Shown piece after piece: positions 26,336 through 33,941 of a stretch of DNA of 64,000 nt (position 1 is the first letter of the stretch; every line of letters begins with the position of its first letter). The position numbers and the translations under genes were made by a program. The notes beneath the pieces are model-generated. The model worked only from the letters and a program-made list of their open reading frames with translations, was not told where the DNA came from and did not search any database. This DNA comes from Leptospira_B sp964571605. GTDB taxonomy: Bacteria > Spirochaetota > Leptospiria > Leptospirales > Leptospiraceae. The DNA is taken from positions 28,303 to 92,302 of the forward strand of contig CAZNCS010000001.1 of assembly GCA_964571605.1 (NCBI GenBank). The letters run 5' to 3'.

Positions 26336-27178
26336 CTATGTCCGAACTCGCGCAAGGATTGTGCCGTTTCGCTCATTTGCTGCAGTTTCTCTGCGCAAAA
26401 CAGTGGGGGAATGACCGAATCTGTCCCTAAATCGAACTGCAAACCGAGAAGCGGATTCGTACCCTACTTCTTTTGCGATTTCTCCAATGGATAAATCCGT
26501 GGCTTGTAACAAGGATAAGGCGAAGGACATTCTTACATCGATCAAAAGTTCCGAGAAAGAAATTTGTTCTCCCGCTAATTTTCTCCGTAAAGTCGCTTCG
26601 CTCATTTCCAAATGGTCTGCGATATGCGCAGCCGACCAATCCTTTGCAGGAGAAGCGGTCAAAAGAGAACGAACTTTTTGTGCGGTTTTATGAGGGGAGG
26701 CGAGTTTGAATTTTTTTCCGAATTCTCCCAGCCAAAGTAGAGTTTCACCTACTCGATGTATGGCGACAGACTCCGGAATACTTTTGCTGGTTGTAATCGA
26801 ATCGATTGCCGTTTGAAAAGTATCCGCAAATCCCGATTTCAATTCGGAAAGATGAAACGCAGTATCGACTGCGGAAAGATGTTCCTGCTGTGATGCCAAA
26901 CTTTGGATTACACTCGGATAGAATGCGATCCATACTGCTTCAAAATCTTCTTTATTCGGACGGTTGACAACATCGAAGGATTGGCCCCCCGCAATTGCAA
27001 CAGCTTCGCCTTCATGAATCACAAATTCCAAGTCGCCCCGTTTGAGAGTTTTTGTACCTTTTCTGACAAAGACCAGGGTGGGCAATTCGGAGACTACTCT
27101 CGCTAAGTAGAATTCTCGTTTCTGGATGACTTTTGCGGTTATGCCGACTCCGTCTTTTGTAACAATGGCTCGTTTCAT
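26336..27178 (-). CDS. AraC-family transcriptional regulator
   Basis: 280 residues: an N-terminal cupin-like sensor part (about 20-110; FVIHEGEAVAIAGGQSFDVV) and a C-terminal AraC helix-turn-helix pair (SAAHIADHLEMSEATLRRKLAGE and LSIGEIAKEVGYESASRFAVRFRDRFG). It is similar in layout to the GadX/YqhC-like AraC group. The ATG at 27178 is chosen because GGAAGG lies 5 nt before it; an upstream TTG (27193) has none. It precedes the PEBP gene on the same strand. The inducer is unknown. Confidence 0.9.
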   Translation of the reverse strand: MKRAIVTKDGVGITAKVIQKREFYLARVVSELPTLVFVRKGTKTLKRGDLEFVIHEGEAVAIAGGQSFDVVNRPNKEDFEAVWIAFYPSVIQSLASQQEHLSAVDTAFHLSELKSGFADTFQTAIDSITTSKSIPESVAIHRVGETLLWLGEFGKKFKLASPHKTAQKVRSLLTASPAKDWSAAHIADHLEMSEATLRRKLAGEQISFSELLIDVRMSFALSLLQATDLSIGEIAKEVGYESASRFAVRFRDRFGHSPTVLRRETAANERNGTILARVRT

Positions 27179-27776
27179 AAAACCTTCCGGCAAGTATGGG
27201 GCTTAGACTCTAGCAGCCGGGGACTTTGGCAAGATTTTTGGTCTTCCTACAAACGGATATAAGGCCGTTTTAGCTCGAGAAGTTCGACCCAAATCGTAAA
27301 TATAAACTCAAAAAAAATGACCAATATACTGGATAATTTCCTCGAGGAAAGATTTGGGATGCAAATTGTAAAATAGAAATCGCGGAATGGAATTTGCCTT
27401 CTCACGCATTTTGCGCGGACGATAGACGGTTTACCAAATTCGGAAAATTTTCTAAACGGGAACTACCTTACAGTTTACAAATCGGTCGTTTCATTTATTG
27501 GAGGAATCGATTCACTCGCTTGGAATCGAATCAAAAAAGAATTTCTTTTATATGCTTGGAATCTAATACAATCCTGAATCGAGAGTTCGATTCTTGTTTC
27601 GAATCCGAGTACGTTTTAAACCGGATATTTGAATTGTGTAATATATTGGAAAACATGACAGTATATTGTGCATTCGGAATTCTTGAAGTAATACGTGTTT
27701 CGGTATAAACATTCGTCTTCCGAGGCGTAAAATTCGATACAAGATAGGTCGAACAAAAGTTTAAGGAGACTCGCTC
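27179..27776. other. Intergenic region between AraC and encapsulin genes
   Basis: About 600 bp without a convincing gene; a 104-codon plus-strand frame (27394-27708) has no ribosome binding site and unlikely composition. The stretch is rich in GAATCGA/TCGATTC words, including a perfect inverted repeat GAATCGA-GAGT-TCGATTC (27576-27593) and two CTTGGAATC words (about 27519 and 27555). It should hold the promoters of both divergent genes. Confidence 0.6.
27683..27711 (+). promoter_or_regulatory. Possible promoter of the encapsulin operon
   Basis: TTGAAG (27683-27688), 17-bp spacer, TAAACA (27706-27711), 66 bp before the encapsulin ATG. The -10 is imperfect. Confidence 0.35.
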
Positions 27777-28718
27777 ATGGCTGATAACGGCCCAATACAA
27801 CATTCTCTCGGAGATAAATCCGCACGCCAACTTGCAAATACTACTAAAACTTCCGCACAATACGGACTCATAACACCTCGCTGGTTGGTGCGTTTATTGG
27901 ATTGGAAACCATTGGAGTCCGGAACTCTCAGAGTGAACCGGGTAAAAGACAATACTAAGGTGGATGTTCTTTGCGGACAAAAGGACGAACAAGCTCTACC
28001 GGAAACTTTCGTGGATTACGAAGAAAAACCGAGAGAATATACATTAAGTGCGATTTCTACCGTTCTTGACGTTCATACACGTGTTTCCGATCTGTTCAGC
28101 ACTCCACATGACCAAATTCGCGAACAACTTCGTCTTACGATCGAAAGTGTAAAAGAACGCCAAGAAAACGAACTCATTAATAACGATGATTACGGACTTT
28201 TGAAAAACGTTCCCAAAGGACAAAGAATCCAAACTAGAAAAGGCGCTCCCACTCCGGATGATCTGGACGGGCTCATTTCTAAAGTTTGGAAAGAACCTTC
28301 TTTTTTCTTAGCTCATCCTCTTGCTGTTGCCGCTTTTGGTAGAGAATGTACTCGTAGAGGGGTTCCTCCGGCTACGGTCTCTTTATTCGGTGCTCAATTT
28401 TTGACTTGGAGAGGTTTACCGATCATACCTACCGATAAACTTTTGGTGGGAGGAGAGTCGGATCCGAAAGATCTCGGTGGAAGTACAAATATTCTTCTTC
28501 TGAGAGTCGGAGAAAAAAAACAAGGTGTGGTAGGTCTCTACCAACCGGGATTACCGGGAGAGCAGACGCCTGGACTATCCGTTCGTTTTATGGGGATCAA
28601 TCGTTCTGCGATCGGATCCTATCTTATCTCGTTGTACTGTTCCGCAGCCGTACTCACCGACGACGCAATCGGAGTATTGGAGAATGTGGACGTAGGCAAC
28701 TACTATGACTACAAGTGA
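27777..28718 (+). CDS. Family 2A encapsulin shell protein
   Basis: 313 residues with the HK97-phage-like fold pattern of family 2 encapsulins (SrpI-like). Visible signs are the N-terminal arm (SARQLANTTKTSAQYGLITPRWL), the E-loop and spine region (LPETFVDYEEKPREYTLSAI), LDVHTRVSDLFS, the P-domain helix IREQLRLTIESVKERQENELINN, and the A-domain (FLTWRGLPIIPTDKL, KKQGVVGLYQPGLPG). Many copies assemble into a closed protein cage in the cytoplasm. No cyclic-nucleotide-binding insertion is present, so it is type 2A rather than 2B. AAGGAG lies before the ATG. The stop overlaps the start of the cysteine desulfurase gene by 14 nt, as expected for shell and cargo. Confidence 0.9.
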   Translation: MADNGPIQHSLGDKSARQLANTTKTSAQYGLITPRWLVRLLDWKPLESGTLRVNRVKDNTKVDVLCGQKDEQALPETFVDYEEKPREYTLSAISTVLDVHTRVSDLFSTPHDQIREQLRLTIESVKERQENELINNDDYGLLKNVPKGQRIQTRKGAPTPDDLDGLISKVWKEPSFFLAHPLAVAAFGRECTRRGVPPATVSLFGAQFLTWRGLPIIPTDKLLVGGESDPKDLGGSTNILLLRVGEKKQGVVGLYQPGLPGEQTPGLSVRFMGINRSAIGSYLISLYCSAAVLTDDAIGVLENVDVGNYYDYK

Positions 28719-30426
28719 TTCCTTTCCTATAAATCCGGGAGATTTTTCCGCTCCCGGTTTAGGTGGGGGACAGGCACCGATAGATCCGAGTCTGATCGCG
28801 GATTTGGCTAAAGAATTTTTCGGTTCTCTTCCCACCGGTTCGAGTGTGGATGAATTGGTTCTTTCGAATTCGCAGATATCTTCCAAACCGACGCAGCCTT
28901 TGGCTTCTTCTTCCGTGGAAAATTTTTCCAAGTCTTCCACTTCCGATTCGGGATGGAATGTATCCGGGACGGATTACCAAAGAGTTTCGGATGAATTTTT
29001 ATCAGGTTCAAATTTGCCTTCTTATCCAGGGGGATTAACAGCTCCTGGATTTTCGAGTTTGGGAAAATCAGCATCTTCCTCTTTTTCTTTTTTAGAAGAA
29101 GGTAGAACATTTTTTCCAGAAACGAGCGGAGTTCAAATCACGGATCCTTTTAGTTTTAGTCCGAGTCTTGTTCCCTCCGTAGAACTTTCGTCCGGAAATT
29201 TTGACCTGGGTTCCGTGCGTAGGGATTTCCCTATTTTGCAGGAAAAAGTAAACGGAAGAGATCTGGTTTGGTTGGATAATGCGGCCACTACCCATAAACC
29301 CCAGGCAGTGATCGATCGCCTTTCTTATTTTTACCAACACGAAAATTCTAATATTCATAGGGGAGCTCATACTCTCGCCGCAAGAGCGACTGACGCATAT
29401 GAAGCGGCTCGGGAGAAGGTGAAACAATTTTTAAACGCATCTTCCACCGAGGAAATCGTTTTCGTGAGAGGAGCCACTGAGGCGATCAATTTGGTCGCTC
29501 AGACTTGGGGTAGGAAGAATATAGGGAAAGACGATGAAATTCTAATCACCTGGTTGGAACATCACGCGAATATCGTACCTTGGCAAATGCTTTGTGCCGA
29601 AAAAGGAGCCAAATTGAAAGTGGTGCCGGTGGATGAAACCGGGCAGATCATTTTGAGCGAGTACGAAAGACTTTTAACTCCACGCACTCGATTGGTATCT
29701 TTTACCCAAGTTTCGAATGCGCTCGGAACCGTGACACCTTTCCAAACTATGGTGGAACAAGCGCATAGAGCTGGTGCCAAGGTTCTGGTCGACGGAGCCC
29801 AGGCAGTTTCGCATATGCAAGTAGATGTACAATCCATCGATTGTGATTTTTACGTTTTTTCCGGGCATAAGGTATTCGCTCCCACCGGTATCGGAGTTCT
29901 TTTCGGCAAAAAGGAAGTGTTAGATACAATGCCTCCGTGGCAAGGCGGAGGAAACATGATAGAAGATGTAACCTTCGAAAAAACCGTTTACCAACAGGCT
30001 CCTTTTCGATTCGAAGCTGGTACCGGAAATATTGCGGACGCGGTGGGTTTGGGTGCGGCGATCGATTATCTGAATAAAATCGGAATGAATCGAATTGCAG
30101 AGTACGAACATTCCTTACTAGAATATGGGACCAAACAATTATCAAGAGTACCAGGACTTAGAATGATCGGAACCGCAAAAGAAAAAGCGGGAGTATTGTC
30201 CTTTGTTTTGGATGGATTCAAAACGGAAGAAGTGGGAAGGTATTTGGCTCAAGAAGGAATCGCAGTGCGTTCCGGACACCATTGCGCTCAACCAATTCTC
30301 CGACGTTTTGGATTGGAAAGTACGGTTCGTCCTTCTTTGGCTCTATACAATACTTGCGAGGATATAGACGCGCTTATTAACGCTCTTTTTGATTTGCAAG
30401 GAGGCAGAATTTCAGGTCCTCTTTGA
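28705..30426 (+). CDS. Cysteine desulfurase with encapsulin cargo-loading domain (SufS/CsdA type)
   Basis: 573 residues. Residues about 168-573 form a complete SufS/CsdA-like class V aminotransferase: WLDNAATTHKP, VRGATEAINLV, WLEHHANIVPW, the PLP-binding Lys in FSGHKVFAPTGIG, and the catalytic Cys in VRSGHHCAQPILRRFG. It removes sulfur from cysteine as a persulfide. Residues about 1-165 are a disordered Ser/Pro/Gly-rich extension, absent from housekeeping SufS, carrying a motif twice (PGDFSAPG at 11-18, PGGLTAPG at 108-115). In known family 2A systems such an extension loads the enzyme into the shell. The gene overlaps the encapsulin gene and ends in a long hairpin. Confidence 0.92.
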   Translation: MTTSDSFPINPGDFSAPGLGGGQAPIDPSLIADLAKEFFGSLPTGSSVDELVLSNSQISSKPTQPLASSSVENFSKSSTSDSGWNVSGTDYQRVSDEFLSGSNLPSYPGGLTAPGFSSLGKSASSSFSFLEEGRTFFPETSGVQITDPFSFSPSLVPSVELSSGNFDLGSVRRDFPILQEKVNGRDLVWLDNAATTHKPQAVIDRLSYFYQHENSNIHRGAHTLAARATDAYEAAREKVKQFLNASSTEEIVFVRGATEAINLVAQTWGRKNIGKDDEILITWLEHHANIVPWQMLCAEKGAKLKVVPVDETGQIILSEYERLLTPRTRLVSFTQVSNALGTVTPFQTMVEQAHRAGAKVLVDGAQAVSHMQVDVQSIDCDFYVFSGHKVFAPTGIGVLFGKKEVLDTMPPWQGGGNMIEDVTFEKTVYQQAPFRFEAGTGNIADAVGLGAAIDYLNKIGMNRIAEYEHSLLEYGTKQLSRVPGLRMIGTAKEKAGVLSFVLDGFKTEEVGRYLAQEGIAVRSGHHCAQPILRRFGLESTVRPSLALYNTCEDIDALINALFDLQGGRISGPL

Positions 30427-30432
30427 GTGTGA

Positions 30433-30470
30433 ATTTTGTATCCGGTTCTTTTCCGAGCCGGGTACAAAAT
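30433..30470. terminator. Bidirectional terminator hairpin
   Basis: A 16-bp stem (30433-30448 with 30455-30470; two G-U pairs) and a TTTTCC loop, flanked by A/T runs on both sides. It lies between the convergent cysteine desulfurase and serine acetyltransferase genes. Confidence 0.75.
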
Positions 30471-30498
30471 AAATTTACTAGTTTTAAAGTTTGAGATT

Positions 30499-31410
30499 TT
30501 AAATCGAAAAATCGATTACATTATCCAATTCTTTGGAATTACGCACCCGAACTTCGTTTTTCTGATAAACGACGGAATAAGGGGGAACACTTTGAGTCAG
30601 CCACGCGTTTCCTCCTATAATACTGTTTCTTCCGATCACTGTATCTCCGCCTAGGATGGTCGCTCCCGCATAGATGATTACATTCTCTTCGATTGTAGGA
30701 TGGCGTTTTATGCTGGCTAAATTTTTACTTACGGACAAAGCACCTAGAGTCACACCCTGATAAATTTTTACGTTATCAGCGATAATAGAAGTCCCCCCAA
30801 TTACGATTCCGGTTCCGTGATCCATAAAAAAGGATCTTCCGATTTTAGCAGCAGGATGAATATCGATCCCAGTTTTTTCATGAGCGTATTCGCTTAACAT
30901 TCTTGGGAAAATAGGAACATACAAACTATGTAATACATGTGCGACTCTATGTACTGCGATTGCATAAAATCCAGAATATGCTAGAATCACTTCTTTTACA
31001 CTTTCCGCCGCAGGATCACCTTCGTAAGCAGCAATTGCGTCCTGCCAAATCGATTCGTACAAAAAAGGAAGTTGTTCTTGGAATTGAGTGAGAACTTCAT
31101 TTGTATTCAATTGGGAAGCCGAATCGGGACTACCGATTAAATACGGCTGTAATTTTTTCTTCGAATCCAAAAGAAATCGGGAAATACTATCTTCTACTTG
31201 CGTTTTGTCTCGGAATGTAAGGTCGGAAAAAAAACCTGCGAATAGGATATCGAATAAGTCCCGGATAAAATCACCGGCGACCTGTCTGCCTCCGTAACGA
31301 TGCGGGTCCTCATTCTGCTTTTCGTAAATGGATTCCAGAAATTGATCGTACTTCTCGGGTGAGGTTTGGTGTTTGGAGAGATTTCCGTTTGATTCGAACG
31401 AATTTGCCAA
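30499..31410 (-). CDS. cysE: Serine O-acetyltransferase (CysE/EpsC type)
   Basis: 303 residues. An N-terminal helical domain (about 1-160; ILAYSGFYAIAVHRVAHVLH is the SAT signature) precedes a left-handed beta-helix of hexapeptide repeats (GIDIHPAAKIGRSFFMDHGTG, VIGGTSIIADNVKIYQGVTLGALS, TIEENVIIYAGATILGG). The catalytic His in MDHGTG is present. It makes O-acetylserine, the direct precursor of cysteine, which is the substrate of the neighbouring cysteine desulfurase. It is longer at the N-terminus than E. coli CysE, as in EpsC-like forms next to encapsulin systems. Convergent with, not in an operon with, the shell genes. Confidence 0.9.
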   Translation of the reverse strand: MANSFESNGNLSKHQTSPEKYDQFLESIYEKQNEDPHRYGGRQVAGDFIRDLFDILFAGFFSDLTFRDKTQVEDSISRFLLDSKKKLQPYLIGSPDSASQLNTNEVLTQFQEQLPFLYESIWQDAIAAYEGDPAAESVKEVILAYSGFYAIAVHRVAHVLHSLYVPIFPRMLSEYAHEKTGIDIHPAAKIGRSFFMDHGTGIVIGGTSIIADNVKIYQGVTLGALSVSKNLASIKRHPTIEENVIIYAGATILGGDTVIGRNSIIGGNAWLTQSVPPYSVVYQKNEVRVRNSKELDNVIDFSI

Positions 31411-31450
31411 TGTCTGCTTTCTCTATGCGGCTAATAAAACGTAAGCCTGC

Positions 31451-31516
31451 CTATATAATTTCTGCTATATTATAATAAATCAAGATATATTTATAGTTAT
31501 AGCAGAAATTATATAG
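31451..31516. repeat. 18-bp perfect inverted repeat with 30-bp spacer
   Basis: CTATATAATTTCTGCTAT (31451-31468) is repeated inverted as ATAGCAGAAATTATATAG (31499-31516). The A+T-rich spacer adds partial pairing. It sits 41 bp before the serine acetyltransferase start and about 220 bp before the FadL-like gene. Role unknown; it could be an operator for looping or a small mobile remnant. Confidence 0.6.
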
Positions 31517-31737
31517 TATAATAGATTAGACCTTCGTTTAATAGATCGAAAGCCTAGGACTTGGTACTGAAAATTTCCTGACTGGCTCTCACTTTTGTTC
31601 AATAAATACCTATCTCTGCCAACTGGATTGGCTGAATTCTGAATATTATATCCGTTTTAATAGATTAAATTGGTGTTATAGTAGATGCTATTTTTACCCT
31701 CTCCTTACATTTTCATCACGCGAAATGGGAGGAATAG
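31517..31737. other. Upstream region of the FadL-like gene with AATAGATTA words
   Basis: No gene seen. AATAGAT recurs three times: near 31520 (ATAATAGATTAG), 31539 (TTTAATAGATCG) and 31658 (TTTAATAGATTA), with a TAGTAGATGC variant near 31681. A GGGAGGAATAG precedes the ATG at 31738. The repeats may be regulator sites for the porin gene. Confidence 0.4.
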
Positions 31738-33213
31738 ATGCAGGTCAAAAGGGAAAATCAAATTTCAGGAAAGGGTATCATAACTAAAAAACGATCCGGA
31801 TATTATAATATTTTAAAAAAGAATGCAGTTATTCTAATATTATTTTTAGTTCTGGGATGGTCCAACAGTGAATTGAATGCGATAGACGGTCTTTACTTCA
31901 ACGCGATCAACGCCAGATACTCAGGCCTCGCCGGAGGAGGTTACGGTTTAGGCGGTTCACCCGTGGACGTCGCTTTAAACCCAGCGAACCTTTCTTTGAC
32001 CAAGGGAAAAAAATTGGAATTCGGGTTGGGGGCATCTTTGATCCAAAACCGTTACAGAGACCGTTTTGAAGATTCGAATCCGAATTTAACGTATCAAAAC
32101 GATAAGACCACAAATGTTCTCGGTCCAGGACCTTATATCGCTTTAAAACTTCCGGTTACGGATAATGTGGATTATGGAATTGCGTTTTATGTTTCTGGAG
32201 GAGCCTCAGGAGGTGTGGATAAGATTACTCGTAATACTCCCACCGGACAATCTTTGAACCAATGGGCCGGCACAAATATTCCAGGCGCGATCGGAAATTC
32301 AAATCAGATCAAAGAATCCAATTCGAATACGTTTGCGGTTTTCAAATTGGTTAATGGAGTTTCCGTAAAATTCGGCAATCTATCTTTGGGAGCGAGTGTG
32401 GAAGCCGCTTACGGTACTCAGAAATTAAATCAAAAATATTACGATGTCACTGGAACGTTTGAAATTCCAGGCCAAGGATATTATTACGAAAGTAGCAAAA
32501 ACGCTTTTGCTATCGGCGGAATTTTAGGTGCCAATTATACTTTCTCGGATTGGTTTAGAGTCGGTTACGCGTACCAAAGTCATGTGGGAGTTCCTTTGAA
32601 CGGTGGATACAGCATAGGGACTAACGATCCGAATTATTATCGAAAAACGGGAGTGTCCTATACATTCGATTTACCTGAAAAACACCAACTCGGTTTCGCC
32701 ATCGGTCCGGAAAATCTAAAATTTGCTCTCGATCTAGTATATACGAATTACGGATCTTATCTGCGAAAAGCCAATCAGACTCTGGAAGATCCATGGTTAC
32801 CAACTCCGTTGGGTAAAACTGGATCCGCTGACGCTCATTTAAATTTTAGAGATCAATGGGCTGCCATACTCGGAGTAGAATATAAGGCGAGCCAATCTTG
32901 GATTCTTCGAGCAGGATACGCGTACAATTCTCCTATGGTAAAAAGTAACGCTTTGGGGGGAACTACGGGAGGATTTTTCTCTCTTACGGACTTAGTATCC
33001 GCAGGTGTGAGTTATGTATTCGATAAATGGAGTTTAGATTTGGCTCTTAGTTATAATATTCCGCGCAAAACGGTGGAAGGCGGAAAAGGAACGGATTGGG
33101 ATCTTTCTCATGCGGTAGGAAATATAGGTAACGCGAATCTAACCGGGTATTCCTATAATTCCCAAGCGAGAATTCCATCTTTCAATATCGGAGCGACTCG
33201 ATCCTTTGAATAA
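31738..33213 (+). CDS. OmpP1/FadL-family outer-membrane transporter
   Basis: 491 residues. A basic start of about 28 residues leads into a hydrophobic signal segment (NAVILILFLVLGW) cut near SELNA/IDG. The mature N-terminus has FNAINARYSGLAGGGYGLGG and VALNPANLSLTKGKKLEFGLG, the hatch and first strands typical of FadL-like proteins. Alternating beta-strands run to the C-terminus, which ends in an aromatic residue and Glu (RSFE). FadL proteins carry long-chain fatty acids or other hydrophobic compounds across the outer membrane; the substrate here is unknown. GGAGG lies before the ATG. A strong terminator follows. Confidence 0.8.
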   Translation: MQVKRENQISGKGIITKKRSGYYNILKKNAVILILFLVLGWSNSELNAIDGLYFNAINARYSGLAGGGYGLGGSPVDVALNPANLSLTKGKKLEFGLGASLIQNRYRDRFEDSNPNLTYQNDKTTNVLGPGPYIALKLPVTDNVDYGIAFYVSGGASGGVDKITRNTPTGQSLNQWAGTNIPGAIGNSNQIKESNSNTFAVFKLVNGVSVKFGNLSLGASVEAAYGTQKLNQKYYDVTGTFEIPGQGYYYESSKNAFAIGGILGANYTFSDWFRVGYAYQSHVGVPLNGGYSIGTNDPNYYRKTGVSYTFDLPEKHQLGFAIGPENLKFALDLVYTNYGSYLRKANQTLEDPWLPTPLGKTGSADAHLNFRDQWAAILGVEYKASQSWILRAGYAYNSPMVKSNALGGTTGGFFSLTDLVSAGVSYVFDKWSLDLALSYNIPRKTVEGGKGTDWDLSHAVGNIGNANLTGYSYNSQARIPSFNIGATRSFE

Positions 33214-33228
33214 TATTTGAAAGATAAA

Positions 33229-33254
33229 AAAGCCGGAAGATTTTTTCCGGCTTT
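33229..33254 (+). terminator. Rho-independent terminator of the FadL-like gene
   Basis: AAAGCCGGAA (33229-33238) pairs with TTCCGGCTTT (33245-33254) with a 6-nt loop; 16 bp after the stop. The A-run before it also lets it serve the other strand. Confidence 0.8.
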
Positions 33255-33364
33255 CATCACAATGGGCATCCCAGCCCTCTTTTTATTTAGAATGATCTAT
33301 TCGAAACTCGCCGCTTATTTTTAAACGGAAGTACTTTTGATTCTTTTTAGAATCCTAGTCGGAT

Positions 33365-33724
33365 TTAGTAAACCAAAGTCCTAAGCTGTTGGAATACCGA
33401 TCCTGCGTGGGCTCTCAGATACATCGCATACGCGCTAGAAAGCAAACTCAATACAAGAGGAAGCATTCTGAAAAACTTTGTCTTTGCGAATGAAAATAGG
33501 ATAAACGCCGGGAAGACGCCTACGATCGGTATGATCGATCCTATTAACAGGAAAAGATAAAACGCCCAGAAAGAGGCGATTTGATCCTCTTTAACGGGAG
33601 CTTTTGTTTTGTTTTTCATCGGCTTATGCGGTTCCGATCTTGCATAGGTATGCGGATAATGTTCCACAGGCCTCGTTTGCGATCTTGCAGGATACTTTGG
33701 ATCTGCTTTAAACGTTTTTTCCAT
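33365..33724 (-). CDS. Small membrane protein, unknown function
   Basis: 119 residues: a basic polar N-terminus (about 1-48, rich in Pro, His and Lys) followed by two membrane helices (FWAFYLFLLIGSIIPIVGVF and FRMLPLVLSLLSSAYAMYL). I do not recognise a family. No convincing ribosome binding site precedes the ATG at 33724; a shorter start at Met36 is possible. The gene is isolated between the FadL-like gene and the five-PAS kinase. Confidence 0.65.
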   Translation of the reverse strand: MEKTFKADPKYPARSQTRPVEHYPHTYARSEPHKPMKNKTKAPVKEDQIASFWAFYLFLLIGSIIPIVGVFPAFILFSFAKTKFFRMLPLVLSLLSSAYAMYLRAHAGSVFQQLRTLVY

Positions 33725-33941
33725 ACCTATAGCTTAGAATTTTTTCAAAGCAATAGCAATCACCAAACCGGGTTTTGGCGAAAAATAAGAATTTTTGAAT
33801 GTATCTAATACTAGAAAATCGCCCTAATTTAAAGAGATCGATCGAAAACGGGCTTTTTAAAGAAAGAGAAGCTTAAGATCATTCATTAAGGTCGATTTTC
33901 ATGGAAAATCGTAACATATCGTTTTTTAGAGGGATTTTCGT

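Noticed and set aside
27394..27708. 104-codon plus-strand frame upstream of the encapsulin gene
   Set aside because: No ribosome binding site, unlike codon use, and it overlaps the likely promoter region.
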